A stretch of DNA of 64,000 nt from Hemibagrus wyckioides (GCF_019097595.1 NC_080710.1:6965780-7029779); one strand, 5' to 3'; counted from the stretch's first letter, positions 1 through 13,165 are shown. The notes: generated by a model from the letters alone, not told the origin. Numbers and translations are program-made.

Positions 1-1253
1 GGTGTCTTGAAAAAGCACCCCTTTGGCTAAGTAAATCACAGAATACCGTCTTGAATAATACATCAGAATAGTACTATGCCAATGGCACCATATGGTCTTG
101 AACTGATTTAACATACAATATTAATAGTTTTAGGTGCCTGAGATATATCCATAAACTTCTGAGCTCCGCTGTTTCACTGTATTTTGTGAGCGGCTCTTCA
201 ATTCAACTTTTCTCTTCGGACCTCAGTGCATTTTCTTGGGCAGTAATTTCCGGGAGTAACTTCAGTAGCGCTACAAATGAATTTTTCCACACTGTTTGTC
301 TTGTATGTTTTTTGCCTGTTGACCAACAGAAAGTCGGGGTCAAAAAGGTGTCGAAGAAATACATCGCACCATGTTTTTGTATGAAGTTAATACTTGACCC
401 ATATAATCAAAACGAGGTGCATTAAATGAATGTTACTACATTCCTGATTGATCACAGCATACATTCACCTGTATTTTTACAAACATGTTACAAAATAGAT
501 TTTTTTCTAGACACATCAGGAAACATCAGTGGTGCATGTATGTCGTCACTCAGCAAAAAGTAAAAGTCTTTTATTGGTTAATTAATGCGGCGATTAATAT
601 GCTTAAGCTGGCAACAAGTTATTTAACCCTAAGTGATGTAGTGAGTAGATATATTCTGCAGCTGCGGAAAAAGATGTTACTGTTTCAGAAGGTTCAAACG
701 ATTGGCTTGTGTCGAGCAAAGAAAACAGAGGAGATTGTGAGTCAACTAAAATTGGGTTAAGAACTGCATTATGAATACCTGGAGGGATAGTAGTGACTCA
801 TCTTCAAGGAAGACATGTAGTTGGAAAAAAAAATCCTGCATGATTGCAATTGCCGCTATCTTAAATGTTTGGTTACATCAAATTGTAAAAACATCAGTAG
901 AATTCACAGTTAATATAAGAGTGAAAGTAAGAGCATTTCCACACATATTACCAAAAGAACTCAGCGGATTTGGATTAAACAGCTGTGTAACCTTAAAAAA
1001 TCCACTCATCTTTGAGTCAAGTCAGAAAAAAAGACTTCAGTTTGCTAGGGAACATAAAGATGGGACTCTGGAGTAAGGTCATGTTGTCTAATGAGTCCAG
1101 ATTTACCCTGTTCCAGAGTGATGGGAGTATCAGTGTAAGAGGAGAGGTGGATGAAGTGATGCACCCTGAGTATACTGAATGACCAGGATTATCAATCAAT
1201 AGATTTTTTTTATTTCCTAATGGCATGGGCATATTTGTGCCATCAGGCAAGAT
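1..1253. other. AT-rich non-coding sequence, no gene recognised
   Basis: Short open frames occur, but none has recognisable protein motifs. The segment about 770-1250 has wording reminiscent of a decayed Tc1-like transposase (for example AATGAGTCCAG near 1090 as a worn 'S-D-E-S' site), too degraded to assign. Whether this is intron of the sickle tail gene or upstream intergenic DNA is unknown. Confidence 0.4.
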
Positions 1254-1310
1254 GATGATTAGATTAGATTAGATTAGATTAGATTAGATTAGATTAGATT
1301 AGATTAGATT
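1254..1310 (-). repeat. (AGATT)n array forming the LINE 3' tail
   Basis: About eleven copies of a 5-bp unit follow the LINE 3' UTR. Short tandem 3' tails instead of poly(A) are known in CR1/Rex1-type elements and mark the reverse transcription start. Confidence 0.85.
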
Positions 1311-1357
1311 CAACTTTATTGTCACTGCACATGTGGGTACAAGGCAACGAAATACAG

Positions 1358-3674
1358 TTAGCATCTAACCAGAAGTGCATTTTCACAGTGCAAATAATTA
1401 GCATATATAATAAGTATATAACAATAAATAATTTGCATATATAAACAATATACAATAAACAATATAAGAAACAGCTTTGGGAAAAAGGTTTTCGTAAACC
1501 TTTTGGTCCGGAGGCTCCTGTAGCGCCTCCCAGAAGGCAGGAGGGCAAAGAGTCTATTGGCAGGGTGATAAAAGTCCTTTATGATTTTGCGTGCTCTGGT
1601 GAGACAATGCTTCCTGTAAATGTCCTCGATCTTAGGAAGTGGAACTCCTACGATGCGTTGTGCAGTTTTCACCACCCTCTGCAGTGCTTTCCGGGCTGAC
1701 ACAGTGCAGTTCCCATACCAGACGGTGATACAGCTGGTCAGGATGCTCTCGATGGTGCAACGGTAGAAGTTCACCAGGATGTCTGAAGAGAGATGTTTCT
1801 TCCTCAGGGCCCTCAGGTGTTATGAGCCTTCTTGACCAGACTGGAGCTGTTGGTAGTCCAGGAGAGATCCTCTGAGATGTGGATACCTAGGAATTTTGAA
1901 GCTACTGACACGGTCCACCACCTCTCCATTGAGATTAATGGGTGTGTGTGTCACCTTTCTCCTTCCTGAAGTCCACTATGAGCTCCTTGGTCTTTGTAGT
2001 GTTGAGCAGCAGGTTGTTGCCAGCGCACCACTCAGCTAGACGGTCCACCTCCTCTCTATAAGCTGACTCATCGTTGTCTTTGATGAGTCCAATCACTGTG
2101 GAGTCATCTGCAAACTTGACAATTGTGTTGGAACTATGTACAGGCTTGCAGTCATAGGTGAAGAGAGAGTAGAGGAAGGGACTCAGCACACAGCCTTGTG
2201 GTACTCCGGTGCCAAGGATGAGGGTGGAAGAGCACTGGCATTCTATCCGAACATCCTGGGGGCTGTTGGTCAGAAAGTCCAGGAGCCAGTTGCATAGTGA
2301 TGCGTTGATGCCCAGGTCTCCAAGTTTGGTGACTAACTTGGAAGGGATGACAGTGTTAAAGTCCAGGAAAAGCATTCTGGCATAGGTGTCTTTATTGTCC
2401 ACGTGAGAGAGGACTGAGTGCAGTGCTGTGGAAACTGCGTCCTCCGTGCTCCTTTTCTTACGGTAAGCAAATTGATGAGGGTCAAGGGTGGCAGGAAGAC
2501 AGGTTTTGAGGTGTGCCAGGACCAGCTGCTCAAAGAACTTAGTGATGATGGGGGTGAGCACTACTGGGCGGTAGTCATTAAGGCAGGATGCAGTGGATTT
2601 CTTTGGTACAGGCACAATGGAGATGGTCTTAAGGCAGGTGGGCACAATAGCTTGGGCTAGAGACAGGTTGAATAAGTCTGTTAGGACCCCCTCCAGCTCC
2701 CCAGCACATGCTCTGAGGATGCGCCCGGGGATACCGTCAGGCCCTGCTGCTTTCCATGCATTGATCCTGCTTGGTACTGCAGTGACATCATTAGTGGAGA
2801 GTGTGAGTGGCTGGACGTCTGCCAGGAGCTCGATTTTGATTGCTGGCTCCAGATTATCCCTTTCAAAGCGAGCATAGAAGTTGTTTAGCTCATTGAGAAA
2901 GGAGATATCAGTAGACAGGGGTGAAGGGTTGATGGGCCTGTAGTTGCTAATGGCCTGAATGCCCTGCCACATCTGCTTGGGATTGGAGTTGGAGAAGTGT
3001 TCTTCAATACTCAGCTTGTAGCAGTACTTGGCCATCTTAATGCCCCGCTTCAGATTGGCCCTGGCTGTACTGTAGGCCTGTGCATCACCAGATCTAAAGG
3101 CAGCGTTGCTCTTCAGTAAGAGGCGAACCTCTTTGTTCATCCAAGACCTCTGATTTGGGTACATGGTGATCTGTTTCTGGGTGGTGACGCTGTCTGTCGT
3201 GGTGTTAATGTAATCCAGTATAGAGGAAGCGTAGCCTTCAATATAGTGGGAACCACAGGTCGCCTGAGTGGCAAACATGCTCCAGTCGGTGTGTTGAAAC
3301 CGGTCCTGAAGTTCAGTGTCTGCCCCCACTGGCCACACTTTGATTGTCTTTACTGTTGGCCCCACACGTTGGATGAGTGGTAAATATGCAGGGGAGAGGA
3401 ACAAAGAGAGGTGATCCGATTGTCCCAGGTGGGGGAGGGGGGTAGCCTTGTAAGCTCCAGGTATGTTGGAATAAACATGGTCCAGGGTTTTATTTCCTCT
3501 GGTGTGGAAGGAAACGTGCTGGTGAAATCTAGGGAGCACTGTTTTTAAGCTGGAGTGGTTAAAGTCACCCGCAACAATAAAAGCAGCATCTGGATGAGTT
3601 GACTGTTGTGTGCTAATGGCTGCATGTAGTTCTTTCATTGCAAGGTTGGCATTAGCATCTGGTGGAATGTACAC
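1358..3674 (-). pseudogene. Broken endonuclease/reverse transcriptase ORF of the Rex1-like LINE
   Basis: The long frame 3674-1935 begins inside the endonuclease (AGDFNHSS, then LGQSDHLSLF), runs through RT blocks (AWKAAGPDGIPGR, YRPVVLTPIITKFFE, GTGVPQGCVLSPFLYSL) and has the catalytic FADD motif (KFADDSTVIGL). The frame is lost near 1935 in an ACAC run. The C-terminal domain resumes in another frame (1774 downward) with FYRCTIESILTSCITVWYGN and HPANRLFALLPSGRRYRS. It is therefore inactive, with at least one frameshift and a missing N-terminus. Confidence 0.85.
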
Positions 3675-3699
3675 AGCAGTAACAATGGTTGATGTGAAT

Positions 3700-5090
3700 T
3701 ATGAATAATGGCAGGATTCATTGGCTCAAATTGTGAACAAGTGGTTCAGGGAGAATAAGACATGATTTTCACATATGGCGTGACCATCAGGAGAAGACTT
3801 TACAGAGAAAGCAACACAACTTATGGCAGAAATAAATGTGTTGACCTTGCATAAGCTGACTGAAATAATGCCACTGGGAATGTGTGCTGTAATCAAAGCA
3901 AAATAGTCCATATTAGAGGGTGTGACCTTTTTTTTGGCATATAAAATGAGTGTGTGCGAGAGAGAGAGAGAGAGACACGGATGTGGATGTAGTTAGTGTT
4001 TATGGTAGGGCTGAAAGTAAACTGATTGCAAATCTAATTGAAAATCCTCTGCTTCAATGTTTATAGGATACTTATAGGATCAATACTGAGTGCATAGATT
4101 ATAATAGTTGCACTTTGCATGTGTAAAACAAAAAGACAAATGTTTGAGGTTATTTAAATAATTTCTAACTAAATCATAAATAGTATGACTAAATATAAAA
4201 CAAAAAAATCTACACTTTGGGCTATAAGGTGATGAGATTTTTCATTCTGAATAATTTTGTTCTATACTTGAAATTAGATTTTATCAAAATCTGTAACCAC
4301 TCTGATGTTTTATGGCTTGAGCACCATTCTTGTAAGTTATTATAACAAATGCAAAATGTAAGTTGGTGAAACTAGCAGTTGGAGCTTACATTGCATTAAT
4401 TAAGGTAATTATTTTATGTATATGTTTTAAAATCTGTTTCAACATTTTTTAGCATTTCTGGACAGAATGAATTCTGTTATGTGCTTTTTCTTGAACTACA
4501 AATTATTTGATAATCACATATATTTTTATCTAATTATTTGATTAATTGATCAGATAATGGAATTACAAAAGTAATCAGTAGTTGCACCCCTATTTCACAG
4601 ACGATGACAACATATAGCCTGCAACAAATAAATAAAAGGCAATAAAATACAGTTCTTAATATCCTTGCGTTCTTTATATTTGTTCACATTTAGAGCTTTA
4701 TCATTTTTCAGTGTGGTACATACAGTCCCAACTTCATTGTAAGTATACTGTCAGTGACTGGAATTGGTTATCATGGTGTTGTGTCTCAACTTGCTTTTAT
4801 GACTCATGGAACAAATCTAAGATGAACAAAATATTATGCATGTCTTGCCCCCTATTATATTGTAAGCAATAAGGAACTTGATTGTATACACAAAATTAAG
4901 CCAGCACCTCGGCTATACTGATCTGAAGTTAACTGAACCTTTTTTTTTTTTTTTTTTTTTAGAGTAAATTATGTTAATGTTTGGTATTTTTAGAGTAACC
5001 ACTCTTTTCTGAGATCCTGAGGCATATCACATAAACTGTAGCATCAGTTGTTAAGCTCAAGCAGTGTCTTTATCGCTTTCTCAGTTTAAA
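3700..5090. other. AT-rich non-coding sequence with simple repeats
   Basis: Contains a short (GA)n run near 3957-3975 and a 20-nt T run near 4941-4960. I see no gene or classified element. Confidence 0.5.
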
Positions 5091-5091
5091 A

Positions 5092-5273
5092 TTACATGTA
5101 TACGGCTTTTGTCAGATGCCCTTATCCAAAGTGGCTTACGGTTTATCTCATTTTATACAGCAGAGCAATTGAGGGTTAAGGGCCTTGCTCAGGGGTCTAG
5201 CAGTGGCAACTTGGTGGACCTGGGATTCAAACTCTGATCAGTAGTCCAACACCTTAACCACTAAACTACCACG
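5092..5273 (-). mobile_element. tRNA-derived SINE
   Basis: Read on the minus strand it begins with a tRNA-like head holding an A-box-like TAGTGGTTAAGG and a B-box-like GTTTGAATCCC, followed by a body with GAGCAAGGCCCTTAACCCTC. It ends with a TTTGGATAAGGGCATCTG tail like that of the L2-type LINE fragments in this window. It is a SINE, not a functional tRNA gene: no clover-leaf is completed. Confidence 0.75.
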
Positions 5274-5759
5274 TAATTAATAGTGGCCTGTCATAGACAT
5301 GACTGTCGACACCCATCAGTGAGCGACCTTCAGCTCTCCTAGCCTCTGTTCTGAAAGAGTTTCTTTATTTTTTCCTGGAGTCTTTTGACAGTTTGTGAAT
5401 GTAAGATTGCTTGAGAGCTATTTTAGGGTCATGGACTTATTTTTGGCTGCACAATTCCCATTCATGGGTGCTTTGTTAAGCATGCTGTGTTGGCTACTTT
5501 TGAGCAGAGCCAAGTCAAGAAAAGAACATGCAAGGAAGAAAATCAGAGATGTTCTTGTCAGATACATTTGTCCTAAATCTTTGAAAGTTTGATTTAGAAG
5601 TTTTAAAGAATTTACATGATTACCATATGAAAAATGCCAAAATGATATTCTGTCACATTTCTAAATTAACATAATTTTTTGCAGGTTTTTTCTAGGTTGA
5701 ACATTTTAAACACCATATCACAATCTGACACTGATACAGTATGATAAATATACAAGCAA

Positions 5760-6535
5760 TTGAACTTCAGAAACACTGTACACCTCATTATTAGAGATCA
5801 TTTTTTTTACATGCTTGGGAAGCGAAGTCCTACCCGTCTGGTTCAATCCTACCAAAGAGCTACTGTAGCACAAACTGCTGAAAAAGTTATTTCTGGCTCT
5901 GATAGAAGGGTGTCAGAATGCATAGCAGCTGCCTGTGCTGCTGACCCCTGTTGACTGCCAAAATCACTTATAATGAGCATCAGAACTGGACTATTGAGCA
6001 ATGGAAGAAGGTCGCCTTATCAGATGAATCATGTTTTATTTTTCATGTGGATGGCTTGCTGCATGTGTCTCACTTACCTGAGGAAGAGATGGCACAAGGA
6101 TGCACGATGGGTAGAAGGAAAGCTAGTGGAGGAGGTGTTCTGCTGTGAAACCTTGGGTTCTGGCATTTATGTAGATTTTATTTTGACACATATCACCTTT
6201 ATAGACATTGTTGCAGACCAGGTACATCCCTACATGGCAACAATATTCCCTAATGGCGGTGGCCTCTTTCAACGGTATGATGTGTCCTGCCACACTGCAA
6301 AAATTCTTCAGGAATGGCCTTCAAATTCCCTAGATATCAGTGTGATTGTCCTGCACATCCCACAGATGCTCAGACAAGTATGATCCATGGAGGTTCCACC
6401 TCGCAACTTACAGGATTTAAAGGATCTGTTGCTAATGTCTTGGTATCAGATACCACAGCACACATTGAAAAGTCTTGTAGAGTCCATGCCTTGATGGGTC
6501 AGGGCTGTTTTGATGGCACTAGGGTGTAAAATGTT
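5760..6535 (+). mobile_element. Degraded Tc1-like transposon (GATCAGCC-end family)
   Basis: Scattered transposase motifs remain in several frames, such as RRSPYQMNHVLFF around 6010 (a worn W-S-D-E-S block) and the downstream Pro-Asp region. The text closely parallels the copy at 59980-60852. No end repeats are readable. Confidence 0.65.
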
Positions 6536-7139
6536 ATTTATTTATTTTACTTATAAAGCACCATAAAGGCTTTCAATGTATTGTGCACAATATTGACTTT
6601 CATTGTGTGTTCTGTCATGGCTTCATGGAGAATCCTAATGATTCTGTGTTTTCTTAGAGGATTTCTGACATGAACTTGCATTACTAGTAATACTGATGAT
6701 TAGCCCAACATTCTTCTACTCTGATATATTCATATGGTTATCAAAAATTAGCAGGAGAAATTTAAATATATGCAGAATAAAATTGATATTAGTTATGTCA
6801 TTATTCATGTATAATAATTGTAATAAGCTGAAATATGAACACATTGTTTTGTCATTCCAACATGCTTACCTCATCAAATATTTTGGTGCATGATGGCTTG
6901 AAAGAAAGTTGGGTAGATGAGCAAAAATCCACAATTATTAAACAATATTTTTAAACAAATAAATTCTTCCTCTAAATTCAAATGTGGTCATTAGTAGCAG
7001 AATAAAAGAAATTGTATTGAAATTTTAGTTGTTCTGAATGACATGCATAGTGTTTTTGCAAAAATAACTGCATATTTTAGGAGGTAAATCTAGATAGATA
7101 ACAATAACCTACATAATTTGCTTTTATAAAAACCTTCAC

Positions 7140-7545
7140 TCTTTTAAGAAGCCTTTTCACCAGATTTTGGAGTGTGGCTATGGGGATTTGCCCATTTAAG
7201 CTATAAGAGCATTAGTGCAGTCAGGCATTGCTATTATGTGAGAAGGCCTGGGGTATAGTCAACATTGCAATTCAAGCCAGAGTTGTTCAGTGGGATTGAG
7301 GTCCGGGTTCTGTGCAGGCCGGTCAAGTTGGTTTACTCCAACATTGGCAAATCCTGTCTATAGGGACCTCAGTATTTGCACAGGGGCATACTCATGTTGG
7401 AACAATTTTGAGCCCCTTGGTGAAGAAAATTCTACACAAAAAGACACCCTGCTTAACTGTGTGATATTATTTTTGTGGCAATGGTTTAGGGAATGCCCAC
7501 AATTTGGTGTGAGTGTCGGGTGTCCACAAACATCTGGATATACAA
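7140..7545 (-). mobile_element. Degraded Tc1-like transposon, 3' transposase part
   Basis: The minus strand around 7290-7320 reads as a worn 'W-P-A-Q-N-P-D-L-N-P' block of a Tc1 transposase. The segment ends with GGGTGTCCACAAACATCTGG followed by TATA, similar to the termini of related relics at 49090-49785 and 41960-42290. Confidence 0.6.
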
Positions 7546-8039
7546 TGTTATTCCATGTCAATTCAACTGAATTAAAAAATATATATATATATGTTCAAGT
7601 ATCTCACCATTCATGTATCTGCTATGTGTGGCCATCTTGGACATAATGTAATTTCAGATTTTACAACTGCATTCATACTTTTTGCCAAGCGATCAGCCAG
7701 TTCAATCAGAACAACACAGAGTTACAATTATTGAACTAGCAATCCTAAAATCCCTGGGAAACAACACCTATAAATAAACAATGTAATTCTATGTAGCAGA
7801 ACATTTTACTGGACTGATTTGTGGCACATTTTAGGAACTTGGAAAATCCATCTTATCCACATTGATGATGTCTGCAGTCGGTTTAAAGAAGTAGAAAGGT
7901 ATGACGACAACAACCCATATAACCATTGTTTTTGTATTTCGAATTTATGCATCCTATGGCAAAATGTGTGTATATACCTGATCATCACATTGTCCTTGTT
8001 GGACATCCTATTTCTAAACTATTTATGAGGATTTAATCT

Positions 8040-8960
8040 CTTTACTGCTTGAACAACCTTCAGGAGTTCTGATTCATCCCTCAGTATGGTTGGGGTGAGG
8101 GCTCGGTGCAGGTCAGTTGAAATTCACAACCAACTTTGGTAAACCATGTTTTTATGTAGTCCATTGGAACAGTAACTGTTAAACAATTTAGAAAATGGTA
8201 GCAAACCTCCCAATTTAGGTTAGATTGCTCTGTAAATTGGCAGACAGAATGTTTCTGTAGAATTCTGAATGTATTCTGCTGCTCCTATCAAGAGCTACAT
8301 CATCAATAAAGATTGGTGAGCCTATTCCAGAAGCAGTCATGCATGTCGAAGCCACATGACACCACCTCCACCGTGCTTGACCAATGAGCTCATATAATTG
8401 TGATTATGAGCAGACGCTTTATTTCTTCAAACCTCTGCTTTTCCATCACTTTGGCAGAGGTTAATCTTGTTTCCAGAACTTTCCAGGATTTCTTTTGAAT
8501 TTCAGTCTGGCTTTCTGAATCATATTGCTGATGAGTGGTTTGCATCTTTTGGTATGGCTTCTTCAACCGATCGATTTGTGATAACTTCCCTGGATGATGG
8601 AGGTTGTTGTTGATGTCACTGTTATTGTAGTGTGTGTTTTTTTGTTTGTTTTTTTTTTTTTTTTACAGCTCTTAATGCTTTTTCATCAACTGTTGCTGTT
8701 TTCCTTGGCCACTGTTGGCTGGTCAACAGTCTGCTTTCTTTTTCAAGACATTCCAATTTGTTATTATGGTTATGCCCAGTGTTTGTGCAATAGCTCTGAT
8801 CAATTTTTCATTTTTTTCTACAGTTTAAAATGACTTGCTTCTCTTCCTATTGAGTGCTCTGTGGACTTCATGTTGGTAGAACAAATGCAGACTTGAATGG
8901 TCTAACCCAGAGTACAAAATAATAGACATCCAGAGCTATTAATTGTTTAAACAATCAGTC
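8040..8960 (-). mobile_element. Probable DNA-transposon relic, unclassified
   Basis: Contains phrases typical of fish DNA transposons (ACCACCTCCACCGTGCTTGA near 8362, minus-strand 'G-G-G-G' block). No long frame or end repeats are visible, so superfamily is uncertain; Tc1-like is the best guess. Confidence 0.4.
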
Positions 8961-9756
8961 TAATAGGTTTGGAAGAAAAGGAGAAAATACTCTTGTTTCG
9001 ATATGTCTGTGTATGGAACAACACATTCAGCAGGCTACATAATAAAGTCTGAAAAAAAGTGATGAAAATACATCTTGCCATAGTTATTAATTAGATTATG
9101 GACTCTCACTGAGCTGCATTCCTGCATTATGTTCACATTGTCAGAATGCTTCTGTATAATCAGACTTCAACAAGCTCATTACTCAAGTCCCACGAATAAG
9201 AAGCAGTCACTGAGCACATCAAGGTCTCTGTATGTCTCTGTATGTGAAGCAAACTAAGACTTAAAAGAAGTGTTAGGGCATTAAATCCAACCCCCTCAGC
9301 AAGACAAAAACAGGATAAAAAGAACAGACTGTGTTCCAGCTGTGACCTTTATAAGTTTTTATGTGTTGGGTCAAAGACAAAAGATGATGGCTTTGCTGTT
9401 TGCACTCAGCAACAAAATTAGCACACACAAAGATTTCTGAGTCATTCTCTGTAAGAAAATAAGTATGTCCACATGTGCAGGCATGAGGTAAATTCAGAGA
9501 TGACTAGTCTGTGTCGAAAAACTATCTTTGTTGGCATAAAGAACCTGGTATAGCAGATATAATATAGTTAAAACATCCGATTTTACATACTGTAAGACCG
9601 AATATCGACTGAATGTACTCTTTGGTCTACGTAACACATGAAATAAAATAAACAACAACAACAATAATAATAATAACAATAATGATTTTAAAAAAATAGA
9701 GTTTAAATGCTACACAAATAGAACCAAGATGAATTTAATTTTCTTTCCATATTACA
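8961..9756. other. Non-coding sequence with AAT/AAC-rich stretch
   Basis: No gene or classified element seen. A short (AAC)n/(AAT)n stretch lies at about 9650-9685. Confidence 0.4.
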
Positions 9757-10517
9757 TATTACGTTCCAAAACCCACCCATGATAAACGAAAATCCGCGAT
9801 ACACGGACGCCACCCCCAGATTTTTAATTGTTTAAACCGTAAATGACCCTCCCACACTCTTTAAACACACACACAAAACATTTGCAAGCATATACTGAGA
9901 TGGATTTGGGGTAAATTCGTAGAAATATCAAATATATAGTGAGTACTGTATGCATGTATGTTCCTTGCCAGAAGCCTTAGAAGGTGCAGAGTGTTTGGGC
10001 GACATAATAGGGCTTGCAGAAAAACTGTAAAAAAACAAAACAAAAAGTGTACACAGCACAAAACGAAAGTGACATGCGAAGAACTGGGATGCTGGAGAAT
10101 TCTGCTTCCCTTTCCCCATCTGCACGCATAGCCAGCAGCCAATCACTAACCGTGATTAAATTAATGGGACATTCCGATTGGCCAGACTCGTTCCTCCAGC
10201 CATACTGTATTTTGATTTTCAGCATCCCCGCACCACGCTTTCCTAAACAACGCTATATGTTCTTATTAACATTTTAATTAATATTTATATATTTATCTTA
10301 TTAACTTCATTTTAATTAATATTTATATTTTGTAATTAATAATTATATTTTTATTTATAAATTACCTTATTTTAACATAAAAACACTTCACTATAAGGTT
10401 TGCGGATACTGCAATATACTGGGAAAATCCGTGAAAAAAATTAGTTATGTTCCAAATAAAAATCCGCGATATACCGGGGCCGCGATAAATGAACCGCGAT
10501 ATAGCGGGGGATTACTG
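9757..10517 (-). mobile_element. pogo/Tigger-like non-autonomous element, copy 1
   Basis: Its end at 10517 reads on the minus strand as CAGTAATCCCCCGCTATATC, followed by TA on this strand, like pogo/Tigger termini. The far end near 9757 lacks a clear terminal repeat. Internally the minus strand has a short start-like frame beginning MSPKHSAPSKASGKE, as in pogo-type transposase N-termini. A second copy in the opposite orientation begins at 30235. Confidence 0.55.
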
Positions 10518-11099
10518 TACCACAGAGTAGGGAAAATACTAAAATATGCAGGATGGGGGTTCATTAATACCATGGTTGGCAACCTATGACATATGCTTTA
10601 TATGAGTAAGTAATAGAAAACTGTAGATTACAAGTAGATACAAACAAAAATGGATTTCAGTATGACTCTAGTGCAGTTCAGTTTTTATTGTTCTGCGGGC
10701 CACATTTTCATTTTATATATATTTTAATTTTATACTTGACACATTAAACTATAGACTACTATTAAGAAAGATGGCATGTCTTTGACTGGGCAAGGTCAGA
10801 TAAGGCCAGATCATCTGAAGTGCAGGCAATCCTCAAACAGTGATACAGATGTCCTGCTGAGATGCTTTTAATAATAGACTGGACTGAGAACTGTAGCTGT
10901 TGTCAATGTCAGTCTGCCTGTAGACGCTGGTATCAGATTGTTTTTACAGCTGATGACTGGATGTTGATTGGATAAAGGCAGTAATAGACAAAACTGAGCC
11001 CATATAGCAAACTTTTGTAAAAGAAAGTGGAATGGTTTCATTTGCAGTGTAGTAGTTGACAGTTTGTAGTCTGTAACCTTTTCCACTGTCTCCTCCGGA
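10518..11099. other. Non-coding sequence, nothing recognised
   Basis: AT-rich DNA with no supported gene. Its 3' end may belong to the retroelement-like segment that follows. Confidence 0.4.
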
Positions 11100-11545
11100 G
11101 GTCAGACGACAAATTGCTCCAGTACCACAACGTCAACTACTTTCTCAGCACCATGCTCTCTTTTGGTGAATTTAAATGGGTGGCAGAGCTTGCTAAATGT
11201 TAGTGAGCAGCAGCACTGACTTTGCTGTTCCAGGTTGTGGCTGACCCGTTGCAATACTGCCCACGTCAGTTCCGGGTACTCCATCCAGTTTGCAACTGGC
11301 AGCTGTTGGGCCACAGGCTGTGCCTCTCCAGACGACAGCAGCCGCAAGCAGACTTCCCCCGAGGAACAGGGCTAGCCCCACACATTTGCAGCTACCACAA
11401 GGAGGTCCATGAACACTTCTGGGTTGTTTTGTGGGTGCACTTTTGTCAGTGTGACGTGTGGGGTGGCTCTCGTGGCTGCTGCGGGAATGCGTTAGTTGGT
11501 CCTCCACCTGGACTTGGAGCAGTGGAAGCACCGTTCAGCTCGAGC
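11100..11545 (-). mobile_element. Possible retroelement gag fragment
   Basis: This block is clearly more GC-rich than its surroundings. On the minus strand near 11100-11150 it reads AEKVVDVVVLEQFVV, then after a stop PEETVEKV, resembling the VLEQFL...LPEG core of SCAN-like capsid domains in Ty3/gypsy Gag. No protease or RT is adjacent and frames are broken. The match is short, so the call is tentative. Confidence 0.3.
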
Positions 11546-11979
11546 TGAGCCTGATGTTCTAACTAATGTAATGTTTTCCAAGGCTCAGGGAGAAATGAGG
11601 AGATGGGAGGCAGGCTTGGGACAACTCAAAGGATTCTTTATTACAATAAATTTATATAGGTTGTTGCACTTGGATGTTCAGCAAATGTAATTAACTGTGT
11701 GCACTCACACATATGTGGCTTCAGGTGACTTTTAGGATCACTGTATATAGAATTTTGATGTCCATAGAAAAAAGTACAGAGTTGTTTTTGACTCTGGAGA
11801 AGGATGTCCTTTAAATAGTTTAAGAATTTGTAGAAAATGTAAAGAATGTTTGACAAATTTTATGTAAAAACTAAATATGGAATATATCATGTTTATTTGA
11901 AAACAGTAACATTATTTTTCTGGATACATCACATTACACATTCTGCTAATTATGAGTATGAATTGATGCGAATTACACA

Positions 11980-12340
11980 ACAGTGTAGCACCCAAGATTT
12001 CCCAGCAGAACATTGCCCAAGGCATCACACTGGCTCTGCTGGATTTCCTTCTTCCCATTGTGCAGCCTGGTGCCCCAGTGGTCAGTGATGCACACTCACC
12101 CACAAGTCCTGCAAGACCACAAGATTTTTGAGATGCTCTGACACAGTCATCTCTCCATCACAATTTGGACCTTGAAAAAGTCGCTCAGATCTTTGTTTGC
12201 CAATTTTTCCAGCTTCCAATATATTAACTTTGAGAACTGACTGTCAACTTGCTGCTTCACATATCCCAACCCTTGATCACTGTAAGAATTTAATCGTATT
12301 ATTAACGTCACCGGTCAGTGGTTTCATTCTGACAATAAAA
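11980..12340 (-). mobile_element. Degraded Tc1-like fragment (GATCAGCC-end family)
   Basis: Reverse-strand text parallels the copies at 59980 and 45665: TTTCCCAGCAGAACATTGCC, CACAATTTGGACCTTG and the leader ending near 12340. Internally deleted and not coding. Confidence 0.55.
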
Positions 12341-12744
12341 TTAAACATGCATGTGTTAGTTAATCAAGCTTTTCTAAAACTACTTGTAAACTGTTCCACT
12401 GTAATATTGCTGCATTTGTGATAGATTACAAGCAAACATTATTGCTGTCAGATAAATGTCTTTAATTTTCCTTATGAATGTAAACATACATGCTTAAAGA
12501 CTGATGTTAGGATATGAAGCATCATATTCATCTAGTCAGAAATATGATGAAGGAAAAAAGAAAACAAATCATAGCCACTTGCCCTCACCCAAGCATGGAG
12601 AACACAGCTACAGTAAAATACTAGCAGTAATACTAGTAAAATTTCTAGCCTTTCCATGGGAAACGTCATTGTGGTGAACATACATTTCTGGTGTATCCAC
12701 TTCATAATCCCTCTTTCCCTCTCACAATTCTTGCAATATGTCTA
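12341..12744. other. Non-coding sequence, nothing recognised
   Basis: AT-rich DNA without a supported feature. Confidence 0.4.
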
Positions 12745-13165
12745 TAAATTTACATTTACACTCTAATCCAGAGCTACGTACAAAAGTGCTTAAAGTCTCT
12801 ATCAGTGAATATATCAACACTGGTTCAATAGGTTACAGACTTAGGATACTATTTGCCGAAAATTGAGTTGGTGTGTTTGTGTTTGTAACAAAAACATATA
12901 ACATAAGAACAGGGAAAAATAAGTAAAAAATAAATAAAGTGTTTCAGGAAGAGGTAGGTCTTCAGTCGTCGTTTGAAGACGGTCAGTAACTCGGCTGTAC
13001 GGACATCTAGGGGAAGTTCATTTCACCACCTCAGTGCCAGAACAGAGAAGAGTATAGATGTATACCTACCTTTTACCCGGAGAGATGGTAGGACCAGTCG
13101 AGCAGTGCTAGTGGATGTGAGAAAGCGAGGTGCAGTGCGAGGAGTAATAAGATCTTGTAAATTAT
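12745..13165 (-). mobile_element. L2-like LINE fragment, 3' part
   Basis: The low-coordinate end carries the tail wording TACATTTACACTCTAATCCAG (minus strand: a worn 'CTCTGGAT' tail), followed by the 3' UTR and the start of the coding region in reverse. The same text recurs at 16136, 25695 and 46388. Confidence 0.6.

Larger units (their letters stand above)
1254..3690 (-). mobile_element. 5'-truncated Rex1-like (CR1-group) LINE
   Basis: A non-LTR retrotransposon in reverse orientation. Its 3' end is a pentanucleotide array (AGATT on this strand, 1254-1310) behind an ACAATAAAGTTG-type 3' UTR; its 5' end breaks off near 3690 inside the endonuclease domain, a typical LINE truncation. The coding part shows endonuclease, reverse transcriptase and C-terminal motifs. 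Family placement as Rex1/Babar is from remembered features of fish elements. Confidence 0.85.

Noticed and set aside
5175..5273. tRNA gene
   Set aside because: A-box and B-box belong to a SINE head; the body and LINE-like tail continue directly and no complete clover-leaf forms.
11222..11548. 108-codon plus-strand open frame in the GC-rich block
   Set aside because: High GC lengthens frames by chance on both strands; the minus strand holds the only protein-like motif.
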